From contig JAUWXW010000077.1 in the NCBI GenBank assembly GCA_030616195.1, forward strand, positions 1 through 7,455: a DNA stretch of 7,455 bases, written 5' to 3'. Numbering within the stretch: position 1 is the first letter of the stretch; the number at the start of each line of letters is the position of its first letter. The notes below the pieces were generated by a model. The model was not told where the DNA came from and made no database searches. It was given only the letters and a program-made list of their open reading frames with translations. Shown here one piece after another: positions 1 through 6,443 of the stretch. The DNA comes from Chloroflexota bacterium (GTDB lineage: Bacteria > Chloroflexota > Dehalococcoidia > RBG-13-53-26). The position numbers were made by a program, and so were the translations under genes.

Positions 1-1
1 G

Positions 2-1171
2 ATTATGGGTGGTGGGGGGAGTGACCTGCCGATGTATGACCCCAGTTGGTACGAAGTTTTCCCCGATGCTTTCCAACTGGAAACGTCTTACGTCCTACCT
101 CTGATAAGAGCGTTGGTAAGTCAGAAAAGGACAGATTTTACTGTGAGTGGTCTCTTCGGGGTACCTGATATGAGTGAAACCAAACCAATCGATGTGTTTA
201 TGGTCCAGATTTCACCTCCCGATGAACACGGTCTTTGTAGCTTTGGTGCTTCACTGTGGAAGAAAAAGGAGTGGGTCAGAGATGCCAAGGTAGTCCTGGC
301 TGAGGTAAACGAAAGAATAATCAGGACGTATGGCGATAACTTCGTTCATGTCTCAGAGATAGACCTCTTCGTGGAGCATACCCCTACCGGGAAAATTCCT
401 GGGGGTACGGATATATTGGGCAGGAGGACTACGGGACCCGGTGAACTGGAGAAAACGATTGCCGGGTATGTTGGCACCCTGATTAGAGACGGTGATTGTC
501 TGGAGATTGGAGTAGGGGGTACTGCCGAATGGGTGGCTCAACTGGGAGAGCTGGATAATAAGCATGATCTAGGCTGGCATTCGGAGAATACCGTCAGAGG
601 GATTGGCACCCTGGTGATGAATGGAGTGATGACTGGTAAATATAAGAACATTCATCAGGGGAGGGCGGTGGCAACGGCGGTGGGAGGGGGCACTAAAGAG
701 GAGATGGACTTCATCAATGACAATCCTCTGTTTGAAGTATACTCCTCGACTTACATTCTCGATCCGCGAGTTATTGCTGCCCATGATAACATGGTGGCCA
801 TCAATAGCGCCATTGCTGTGGATCTTACCGGCCAGATCGCTGCTGAATCCGTGGGGCCGGTGATGACCAGCGGGTCTGGAGGTCAGCTTTCCTTTGCTAT
901 TGGTGCCTACCTATCGAAAGGTGGGCGCAGCATTGTGGCTATCCTTTCGACAGCCAGGGACGGCACTTTATCTCGCATCGTATCTATGCTGGAACCGGGG
1001 ACAGTTGTCAGTACACCACGCAGCTTGGCTGATATCGTGGTGACCGAATATGGCATTGCCAGGCTGAGTGGGAAGACTCAAAGAGAGCGCACCCTGGAGC
1101 TAATTGGCATTGCTCACCCCGATTTCCGGGCGGAGCTTAAGAAGGAAGCAGAAAGGCTATACTGGCCATAA
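2..1171 (+). CDS. Acetyl-CoA hydrolase/transferase family protein (4-hydroxybutyrate CoA-transferase-like), 5' end cut by window
   Basis: This is a family I-type CoA-transferase that moves CoA between carboxylic acids, as in 4-hydroxybutyrate or butyrate:acetyl-CoA transferases. Numbering is from the ATG at 5. The visible part shows VDVF/SPPD-type early motifs (IDVFMVQISPPDEHG, about 62-76), VLAEVN (98-102) and HVSEID (115-120). It also shows the glycine-rich GVGGTAEWV stretch (169-177) and GWHSEN (190-195), whose Glu194 aligns with the catalytic glutamate that forms the glutamyl-CoA thioester. Further on are GQIAAES (276-282), SGSGGQLSF (289-297) and the C-terminal VVTEYGIA and IAHPDF motifs. 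The frame is open to the window edge. By comparison with remembered family members of about 430-440 residues, roughly 50-60 N-terminal residues lie outside, so ATG 5 is probably internal. fabF starts 3 nt after its stop, implying one transcript. The exact acyl substrate cannot be assigned. Confidence 0.88.
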   Translation: MMGGGGSDLPMYDPSWYEVFPDAFQLETSYVLPLIRALVSQKRTDFTVSGLFGVPDMSETKPIDVFMVQISPPDEHGLCSFGASLWKKKEWVRDAKVVLAEVNERIIRTYGDNFVHVSEIDLFVEHTPTGKIPGGTDILGRRTTGPGELEKTIAGYVGTLIRDGDCLEIGVGGTAEWVAQLGELDNKHDLGWHSENTVRGIGTLVMNGVMTGKYKNIHQGRAVATAVGGGTKEEMDFINDNPLFEVYSSTYILDPRVIAAHDNMVAINSAIAVDLTGQIAAESVGPVMTSGSGGQLSFAIGAYLSKGGRSIVAILSTARDGTLSRIVSMLEPGTVVSTPRSLADIVVTEYGIARLSGKTQRERTLELIGIAHPDFRAELKKEAERLYWP

Positions 1172-1174
1172 CAG

Positions 1175-2416
1175 ATGACCAATCGGATTGTTATCACCGG
1201 CATGGGGGTGGTGAGCCCTTTGGGCTTGGATGTTCCATCGCTGTGGGAAGCCCTTCTCAGCGGCAAGTCTGGCATCGATCGCATCACCCTGTTTGACCCT
1301 GAGCTCTTTGAGACGAAGATCGCTGCCGAGGTAAAGGGCTTCGATGCCATGGACTACATGGAGCGCAAGCAAGCGCGGCACATGGACCGCTACACGCAGT
1401 TTGCCGTGGTAGCCAGTCGCCAGGCAGTGGAGCAAGCCAAGCTCGAATTTGATGATCCTGAGGATATCGGTGTTCTTATCGGCAGCGGTATTGGTGGGCT
1501 AAGCACCCTGTCGGAGCAACTTGCTGTTCTGGCGGAGAGAGGCCCCAGTCGAGTAAGCCCCTTCCTTATTTCCATGATGATCACTGATGGCGCTTCAGGT
1601 CAGGTTTCCATAATGATGGGAGCCAGGGGGGTGAATTTCTGTGCCACCTCTGCTTGCTCCAGCGGTGCTGATGCCATTGGCGAGGCTTGCGAGATCATCA
1701 AGCGTGGAGATGCTCAGGCAATGCTGGCTGGTGGTGCCGAGGCTTGCATCAGTCCCATAGCTGTCGCCGGTTTCAATGCCGCGGGCGCCTTGTCCAAGCG
1801 CAATGATGAGCCCCAGAAGGCTTCTCGTCCCTTTGATGCCGACCGTGATGGCTTTGTTATAGGGGAAGGTGCGGCGGTGCTGGTTTTGGAAAGCCTTCCC
1901 CATGCCTTGAAGCGCGGAGCCGACATCTTGGCTGAGGTTATCGGCTATGGAGCTACCTCTGATGCCTACCACATCACCCAGCCAGCGGTAGGTGGGGAGG
2001 GTGGCGCTAAAGCGATGCAACTGGCCTTGAGAAAAGCCGGGATAGAACCAAAAGAGATCGACTACATCAACGCTCACGGTACCTCTACACCACTGAATGA
2101 TAAGACCGAGACAATGGCGATGAAAGCTGTGTTTGGCGACGATGCCTACCGTATCCCTGTTAGCTCCACCAAATCAATGATGGGGCATATGATTGGAGCT
2201 GCCGGCGCCATCGAGGCAATGGTATGTGTTCTTGCTATCCAGCACGGGGTGATTCCACCTACTACAAACCTGACCAATCCTGATCCAGAGTGTGACCTCG
2301 ATTACGTGCCCCATGTGGCCCGCCAGAAAAGGGTGAGGACGGCATTGTCCAATTCCTTCGGCTTCGGAGGGCACAACTCGGTACTCGTTCTCAGACAATA
2401 TGGCGAGGGTGAATAG
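1175..2416 (+). CDS. fabF: Beta-ketoacyl-[ACP] synthase II (KAS II)
   Basis: This condensing enzyme of type II fatty-acid synthesis joins malonyl-ACP to acyl-ACP with loss of CO2 in the cytoplasm. The 413-residue length matches FabF. The thiolase-fold catalytic triad is complete: Cys161 in ATSACSSG, His301 in NAHGTSTPLND and His338 in KSMMGHMIGAAGA, with the conserved Lys333. These sit two residues earlier than the E. coli positions 163/303/340. The C-terminal FGFGGHNS loop (397-402) carries the gatekeeper phenylalanine. The N-terminus RIVITGMGVVSPLG is typical and fixes the ATG start. That start lies 3 nt after the CoA-transferase stop with no strong ribosome-binding site, so translational coupling is likely. 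No acpP, fabD or fabG is nearby, unlike the common fab cluster. A KAS used in a specialised acyl pathway is possible, but the sequence looks like standard FabF. Confidence 0.95.
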   Translation: MTNRIVITGMGVVSPLGLDVPSLWEALLSGKSGIDRITLFDPELFETKIAAEVKGFDAMDYMERKQARHMDRYTQFAVVASRQAVEQAKLEFDDPEDIGVLIGSGIGGLSTLSEQLAVLAERGPSRVSPFLISMMITDGASGQVSIMMGARGVNFCATSACSSGADAIGEACEIIKRGDAQAMLAGGAEACISPIAVAGFNAAGALSKRNDEPQKASRPFDADRDGFVIGEGAAVLVLESLPHALKRGADILAEVIGYGATSDAYHITQPAVGGEGGAKAMQLALRKAGIEPKEIDYINAHGTSTPLNDKTETMAMKAVFGDDAYRIPVSSTKSMMGHMIGAAGAIEAMVCVLAIQHGVIPPTTNLTNPDPECDLDYVPHVARQKRVRTALSNSFGFGGHNSVLVLRQYGEGE

Positions 2417-2419
2417 TTG
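2405..2419 (+). promoter_or_regulatory. Ribosome-binding site and TTG start of recJ inside the fabF end
   Basis: GAGGGTG (2405-2411) lies within the last codons of fabF. It is followed by the fabF TAG (2414-2416) and immediately by the recJ TTG (2417-2419). The site supports the TTG start, since the first internal ATG would cut into conserved sequence, and it suggests translational coupling of recJ to fabF. Confidence 0.5.
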
Positions 2420-4099
2420 AATCACCGCCGCTGGAAGATCCTTCCCACTGCTCCGCCTAAATACCTGGCGGAAACGGGCCTTCCCCCTCTAGCCGCTCAA
2501 CTCCTTTATAATCGTGGCATTACCGAGCCTGTTCAGGCTGAGGCCTTCCTCGGTGAAGAGGAAAACCTCCAGGACGATCCCTTTCTCCTTCCTGATATGG
2601 AAAAGGCGGTAGCCAGGGTCTACCACGCTTTACTCGGTGGTGAGACCATTGCCATCTACGGCGATTTTGATGCTGACGGCATCTGTGGTACCGCTGTTCT
2701 GACACAGGGCCTTTCCCTTCTGGGGGCCAGGATTATTCCCTATATTCCGCACCGGGTACAGGAGGGGTACGGACTCAACTCAGCCTCTTTGGAAAGCCTG
2801 GCTCAACAAGGTGTTACCTTGGTGATAACTGTTGATTGTGGTATCAGCAATATTGTTGAGGTGGAGCAGGCGCGAGACAAAGGGCTGGATATAATCATTA
2901 CTGACCATCACACCATTTCCCAGGGCATTCCCTCGGCATTAGCGGTGATCAACCCGCAGCGAGCGGACTCGGCCTATCCCTTTTCACAGCTTGCCGGGGT
3001 AGGGGTAGCCTTCAAGTTTCTCCAGGCGCTATTTCAAACCTTAGGCAAGAGAGAACTGCTGGATGATATGTTCGACATAGTAGCCGTCGGAACTGTGGCA
3101 GACATGGTGCCCCTGGTAGGGGAGAACCGGTATCTGGTGAAAAGAGGATTGAAGGCGTTGCGCGGAGGGCATCGCCTCGGTCTTCAGGAGATGCTGCGTA
3201 TTGCTGGAGTCCAGGCGAAAGACCTCGATAGCGGGCGTATCTCGTGGACTATCGCACCCCGTCTCAACGCTCCAGGAAGACTGAAACATGCCCTGGCCAG
3301 TTATGAACTACTGATGACTGATTCGGCTGAGGAAGCGCGGCAAGCGGCTCAAGGGCTGGAGGAGACGAATGCCGAGCGTCAGAGGCTGACCAGCGAGCTT
3401 TCTGCTAAGGCCAAGGAGGAGATATCGATTAGCGGCGTTGATGCCCCTCTTCTAATGGTGGCGGGAGAGGAGTACCCGCCCGGTGTGGCGGGGCTTATTG
3501 CTAGTAAGTTGGTGGAGGAATTCTACCGTCCCGCTCTCGTTCTCGAAGTAGGTCAGGATGAGTGTAGAGGCAGTGCCCGGAGCATTCCTGAATTCGATAT
3601 GATCGCCGCTTTGGGGGAGTGCCGAGATGTCCTGTTGCGGTTCGGTGGACATCCTATGGCGGCCGGTTTTGCTGTACACAATGAGAATCTAGCCCAATTT
3701 CACCAGCGCCTCCTGGATATAGCGGCCAGTCAGTTGGCGACAGTGGATCTCCACCCCTTCCTGACTGTCGACGCTGATGTACCTCTTTCCGGTATCGACG
3801 GGGAAGTCTTTAAGCTTGTGGAGAGGTTCGCTCCTTTTGGGAGTGGTAACCCTGTGCCGGTCTTCCTGTCGCGGGGAGTGAAAGTGGTGGATTGTCGTGC
3901 AGTGGGCGACGGGTCTCGGCATTTGACGCTGAAGCTGAGGCAGGGGGGAATTGTGTGGCGGGGGATTGGCTTCGATTTAGGCCATCTTCAGGATGAAGTA
4001 ACCGGCGAGATTGACATAACATATAACCTGTCGGTGGACCGCTGGGGCGCCCAGGACACGCTGGCACTCAATATTCTTGATTTTGCTCCTGTTCGTTGA
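2417..4099 (+). CDS. recJ: Single-stranded-DNA-specific 5'-3' exonuclease RecJ
   Basis: RecJ degrades single-stranded DNA 5' to 3' in RecF-type recombination, mismatch repair and restart of stalled forks. At 560 residues it has the normal length. The DHH metal-binding motifs are present: YGDFDADG (81-88), VDCG (139-142), TDHH (162-165) and GTVADM (225-230). The RLNAPGR motif (282-288) follows. The DHHA1 domain shows GLIASKL (359-365), RSIPEFD (388-394) and GGHPMAAGF (410-418). The C-terminal part fits the RecJ OB domain, with FAPFGSGNPVPVF. One deviation is that the usual W-H-x-G-V segment of the DHHA1 domain reads EYPPGVAGL (352-360), so the histidine is absent. The start is TTG, directly after the fabF stop, preceded by GAGGGTG (2405-2411) at a suitable distance. 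The last 32 bp overlap the 3' end of lgt on the other strand. Function in DNA repair seems unrelated to the upstream lipid genes. Confidence 0.95.
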   Translation: MNHRRWKILPTAPPKYLAETGLPPLAAQLLYNRGITEPVQAEAFLGEEENLQDDPFLLPDMEKAVARVYHALLGGETIAIYGDFDADGICGTAVLTQGLSLLGARIIPYIPHRVQEGYGLNSASLESLAQQGVTLVITVDCGISNIVEVEQARDKGLDIIITDHHTISQGIPSALAVINPQRADSAYPFSQLAGVGVAFKFLQALFQTLGKRELLDDMFDIVAVGTVADMVPLVGENRYLVKRGLKALRGGHRLGLQEMLRIAGVQAKDLDSGRISWTIAPRLNAPGRLKHALASYELLMTDSAEEARQAAQGLEETNAERQRLTSELSAKAKEEISISGVDAPLLMVAGEEYPPGVAGLIASKLVEEFYRPALVLEVGQDECRGSARSIPEFDMIAALGECRDVLLRFGGHPMAAGFAVHNENLAQFHQRLLDIAASQLATVDLHPFLTVDADVPLSGIDGEVFKLVERFAPFGSGNPVPVFLSRGVKVVDCRAVGDGSRHLTLKLRQGGIVWRGIGFDLGHLQDEVTGEIDITYNLSVDRWGAQDTLALNILDFAPVR

Positions 4100-4925
4100 C
4101 GTCTATTGACTCGTTTCCTGAAGAAATCGGCTCCGGAGTCTCAGGCCTTACCCAGCCGACCCTCCAATATGCCAGTAAAGTTACAGCCCCCACGAACAAA
4201 ACCAGGGATATGATATGCGCCTGATGCAGCGGTCCCAGTACCGCTGGTTCCTCTCTCACCCAACTGATAAAGAACCTTCCGAAGGAATACATGGCTACCA
4301 TGGCTAGAAAGAGAGACCCATCAGGCCTTATTCGCCCCTTTAGTCTCCATAGAATGCCGAAAACCATCAGGTTCCAGATAATCTCATAAACCGGAGCCGG
4401 ATGCCCCGCCACGTGAAGATCGGCATAGGCATCGGGATGCGTGTAAATCAGACCCCAGGGCAGTCCTGTCGGCGTTCCGTAGGCATCTCCGTTTATGGTG
4501 CAGCCGATCCTGCCTATGGACAGCCCCAGAATAATGGCAGGAGCGAGGATATCGGCAAAGCGCGCTAGAGATATCTTGTGTACCCGGGCAGCAATAAATC
4601 CTCCTAGTAGGCCTCCCAAAAGTGCTCCGTACCAGGATAGTCCGCCCTTCCAGAAGGCCAGTATCCGGCCAGGGTCGTCGCCGTAAACGTCCAGGTTGTC
4701 AAGAACGTGGACCAATCTGGCACCCAACAGGCCAAAGAGAACAAGCCAGAAAGCAGAGCCAAAGACGACTTCTGCCGACATGCCGCCTTCTTTTGCCAGG
4801 CGCATGCTGAGCCAAGTGGCGACGACTATACCCACAAGCATGAGTACGCCGTGCCAGCCAACATTCAAAGAGCCAAGACTACGTATCAGGGGATCGATGC
4901 CTATAGTGATTGATGCGGTGGTAAT
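4068..4925 (-). CDS. lgt: Prolipoprotein diacylglyceryl transferase, probable ATT start
   Basis: Lgt is an inner-membrane enzyme that transfers diacylglycerol from phosphatidylglycerol to the lipobox cysteine of prolipoproteins. The protein is hydrophobic with several membrane segments and carries the Lgt signature as GRIGCTINGDAYG (138-150). It also has GGLSWYGALLGG (94-105) and GRFFISWVRE (216-225). The first ATG/GTG/TTG in frame is TTG 4866-4868, but the upstream codons encode IDPLIRSLGSLNVGWHG. That aligns without gaps to the E. coli N-terminus (FDP..FSIGP....WYG). No standard start exists between TTG 4866 and the ftsY stop TAG (4938-4940). ATT 4923-4925 has GAGGT 6 nt upstream, giving 285 residues, close to E. 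coli's 291. Expected residues Tyr26, His103, Asn146, Glu151 and Glu243 read His25, Tyr99, Cys142, Asp147 and Ser221, while both arginines (139, 217) remain. The C-terminal tail is acidic and Gln/Asn-rich, partly encoded opposite recJ. The family call is firm; the start is inferred. Confidence 0.9.
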   Translation of the reverse strand: MTTASITIGIDPLIRSLGSLNVGWHGVLMLVGIVVATWLSMRLAKEGGMSAEVVFGSAFWLVLFGLLGARLVHVLDNLDVYGDDPGRILAFWKGGLSWYGALLGGLLGGFIAARVHKISLARFADILAPAIILGLSIGRIGCTINGDAYGTPTGLPWGLIYTHPDAYADLHVAGHPAPVYEIIWNLMVFGILWRLKGRIRPDGSLFLAMVAMYSFGRFFISWVREEPAVLGPLHQAHIISLVLFVGAVTLLAYWRVGWVRPETPEPISSGNESIDVNEQEQNQEY

Positions 4926-4931
4926 AGGTGT

Positions 4932-4936
4932 ACCTC
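4932..4936 (-). promoter_or_regulatory. Shine-Dalgarno GAGGT for the ATT start of lgt
   Basis: Immediately after the ftsY stop codon, the - strand reads GAGGT (4936 to 4932), then 6 nt, then ATT (4925-4923). The core complementarity and spacing are what a bacterial start needs. The TTG at 4866-4868 has no such element upstream. This site decides the lgt start call. Confidence 0.6.
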
Positions 4937-4937
4937 T

Positions 4938-5849
4938 CTAAGACATTATGGCCTCTACAAAGGCTTGAGGATCAAAGGGGGCAAGGTCGTCCAGCGTCTC
5001 GCCAGTGCCAATGACTTGAATGGGTATCTTCAGTTGATCGCAGATAGCCAGCACTATGCCACCCCTGGAGGTGCCATCTAGCTTGGCAAGGACAATCCCG
5101 CTAACATCGACCGCCTCGGTAAAATACCTGGCCTGGGACAGACCATTTTGCCCCGTGGTAGCATCAAGGACCAACAGCGTTTGCTGAGGAGCCGCGGTAT
5201 CAACCTTTTGGGCTACTCGCTTGATCTTTACTAATTCTTGCATCAGATTAAACTTGGTGTGGAGGCGACCCGCGGTATCAATGAGCACTGCGTGGGCACC
5301 GCGGTTCTTGGCTGCTTGCAGAGCGTCAAAGACCACCGCCCCTGGATCCGCACCTGGCTGGTGCGAGATGACTTCTGCTCCTACCTTGTTGCCCCACCAC
5401 TTGAGCTGATCGATGGCTGCTGCTCTGAAGGTATCAGCGGCAGCCAAGATGACCTTCTTGCCGTCTCTCTTAAAGCCATAAGCCAGCTTGGCGATGCTGG
5501 TGGTCTTGCCTGAACCGTTTACCCCTACTACCAGGATAACCTGGGGATATGTGGGCGTAACTGACTCGGCCTTTTCAACCGTCAACATCACGATCATCTC
5601 TTGTTCTAAAGCTGCGCGTACCTTTTGGGGATCATGGAGCTTCCCCTTTTCCGTCCTGCCTTTTGTCTGCTGGATAAGCTTGGCGGCGGTATCCACGCCG
5701 ACGTCGGCAGCAATGAGCAACTCTTCCAGCTCCTCCCATAATTCCTCTTCTATGGTGCCGCGGTCAAAGAGGCTGGTGATCTTGCCAAACCACGTCTCTT
5801 TGCTGCGTTTTACTGCCTGCTCTGTCTTTCCCCTGAATATGTTGAACAA
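4938..5849 (-). CDS. ftsY: Signal recognition particle receptor FtsY (SRP GTPase)
   Basis: FtsY docks ribosome-nascent-chain-SRP complexes at the membrane and activates GTP hydrolysis together with Ffh. The 303 residues are essentially the NG domain, with a short basic N-terminus and no long acidic A domain. The N-domain helical bundle spans about 20-95. GTPase motifs follow: P-loop GVNGSGKTT (109-117), DTFRAAA (139-145), DTAGR (191-195), AKLDG (255-259) and the closing GTGE..DDLAPF (281-292). The start is TTG 5847-5849, giving MFNIFRGK, and no other start fits the conserved N-terminus. AGGGGGT (5856-5862) lies 6 nt upstream as the likely ribosome-binding site, and an AAGGA abuts the start. 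lgt follows in the same frame after 12 nt (from its ATT), so the two are probably co-transcribed from the promoter at 5878-5906. Confidence 0.96.
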   Translation of the reverse strand: MFNIFRGKTEQAVKRSKETWFGKITSLFDRGTIEEELWEELEELLIAADVGVDTAAKLIQQTKGRTEKGKLHDPQKVRAALEQEMIVMLTVEKAESVTPTYPQVILVVGVNGSGKTTSIAKLAYGFKRDGKKVILAAADTFRAAAIDQLKWWGNKVGAEVISHQPGADPGAVVFDALQAAKNRGAHAVLIDTAGRLHTKFNLMQELVKIKRVAQKVDTAAPQQTLLVLDATTGQNGLSQARYFTEAVDVSGIVLAKLDGTSRGGIVLAICDQLKIPIQVIGTGETLDDLAPFDPQAFVEAIMS

Positions 5850-5861
5850 TCCTTAACCCCC

Positions 5862-5873
5862 TGATAGCTATCA
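5862..5873. repeat. Perfect 12-bp palindrome at the ftsY transcription start
   Basis: TGATAGCTATCA equals its own reverse complement. It lies just downstream of the predicted -10 box (5878-5883) and upstream of the ftsY ribosome-binding site, so it covers the expected +1. This position fits an operator or a short RNA hairpin, but the site is brief and may be chance. Confidence 0.4.
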
Positions 5874-5877
5874 AGAT

Positions 5878-5906
5878 ATGTTAGCATGGGGTTCGGGAGC
5901 GGTCAA
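5878..5906 (-). promoter_or_regulatory. Sigma70-type promoter of ftsY-lgt
   Basis: On the - strand, -35 TTGACC (5901-5906, five of six consensus bases) is followed by 17 bp and -10 TAACAT (5878-5883, four of six). A TGC directly before the -10 gives an extended -10. Transcription would start near 5871, leaving a leader of about 20 nt to the TTG start of ftsY. The site lies in the 125-nt gap after the MaoC gene. No terminator-like hairpin with a T run was seen there, so read-through from the MaoC genes is also possible. Confidence 0.6.
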
Positions 5907-5974
5907 CGAGATTTGAAAGGCAGAAGCAAAGGCAAGAAGGGGATACGGCGGTTCGAGAGATGCTAAGGAGGCAA

Positions 5975-6433
5975 TTACAAGGGCCTCTTGGCAGGCAGCG
6001 CTATGATCCCTGTGCCAGTGCAGTGGGGACCTAGTGGAACAGCAAAGGTGAACTCGATGTCAACCAGGTGTTGGCCTGCGTCAGTGTATTTCTTGGCTAC
6101 CTTGCCTGTCATTGTCATGGTGTCGCCGGGGAAGCAGGGCATCATAAGGCGAAGGGCAATCTCTTTTGGCTCCCCTTCCGGTCCCGACCAGTCGGTGAGG
6201 TATTTACCTGCAAAACCGTAGATGGTAGGGGTGTTCACAAAGATGTCCTTAAGGCCAGCCTTTTGAGCATAGTCGCGATCGTGATGTATCGGCATAAAAT
6301 CTCTGCTGGCGATGGCGCAAGAGACTACCGTGGTAGAGGTAATATCCCTGGTCACTGTGGGCAGCTCTAGCCCCTCCTCCACATCCTCCCAGTAAAGGCT
6401 TTTCCAGACCACATTCACCCCTTTCACTTTCAT
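5975..6433 (-). CDS. MaoC-like hot-dog-fold dehydratase/hydratase
   Basis: This is a 152-residue single hot-dog protein of the MaoC/R-specific enoyl-CoA hydratase family, which hydrates enoyl thioesters or dehydrates 3-hydroxyacyl thioesters. The hydratase-2-type motif is visible as ASRDFMPIHHDRDYA (42-56). Asp45 and His50 are spaced as in the catalytic D-x4-H pair. FVNTPTIYGFAGKYLTDW (65-82) and the FPGDTMTMTGKV strand region (101-112) are also typical of the fold. The ATG start is 10 nt after the stop of the neighbouring MaoC_N-type gene and has only a weak AGG upstream, so coupled translation is likely. Together the two probably form a heteromeric hydratase in which this protein carries the catalytic residues. 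The acyl substrate is unknown. A fatty-acid, steroid or aromatic-acid side-chain pathway would all fit. Confidence 0.85.
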   Translation of the reverse strand: MKVKGVNVVWKSLYWEDVEEGLELPTVTRDITSTTVVSCAIASRDFMPIHHDRDYAQKAGLKDIFVNTPTIYGFAGKYLTDWSGPEGEPKEIALRLMMPCFPGDTMTMTGKVAKKYTDAGQHLVDIEFTFAVPLGPHCTGTGIIALPAKRPL

Positions 6434-6443
6434 CGCCTATGGC

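Noticed and set aside
1595..2077. 160-codon - strand open frame inside fabF
   Set aside because: It is opposite the catalytic core of FabF. The sense frame is strongly conserved and the antisense product has no family-like features.
4141..4330. Direct repeat TCAGGCCTTA at 4141-4150 and 4321-4330
   Set aside because: Both copies fall inside lgt and encode Arg-Pro-acidic residues (VRPE and IRPD) in the same frame. The match follows from codon choice rather than a mobile or regulatory repeat.
4938..4940. TAG between ftsY and lgt in the same frame, suggesting a read-through FtsY-Lgt fusion
   Set aside because: A well-placed ribosome-binding site follows the TAG directly and the FtsY C-terminus is complete at the stop, so separate initiation of lgt explains the layout better.
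4495..4941. Several overlapping + strand open frames across the lgt region
   Set aside because: They lie antisense to lgt, which has clear family motifs. Their translations are rich in Arg, Pro and Ser with no recognisable domain.
5907..5974. Possible terminator after the MaoC gene
   Set aside because: No GC-rich hairpin followed by a T run was found on the - strand in this stretch.
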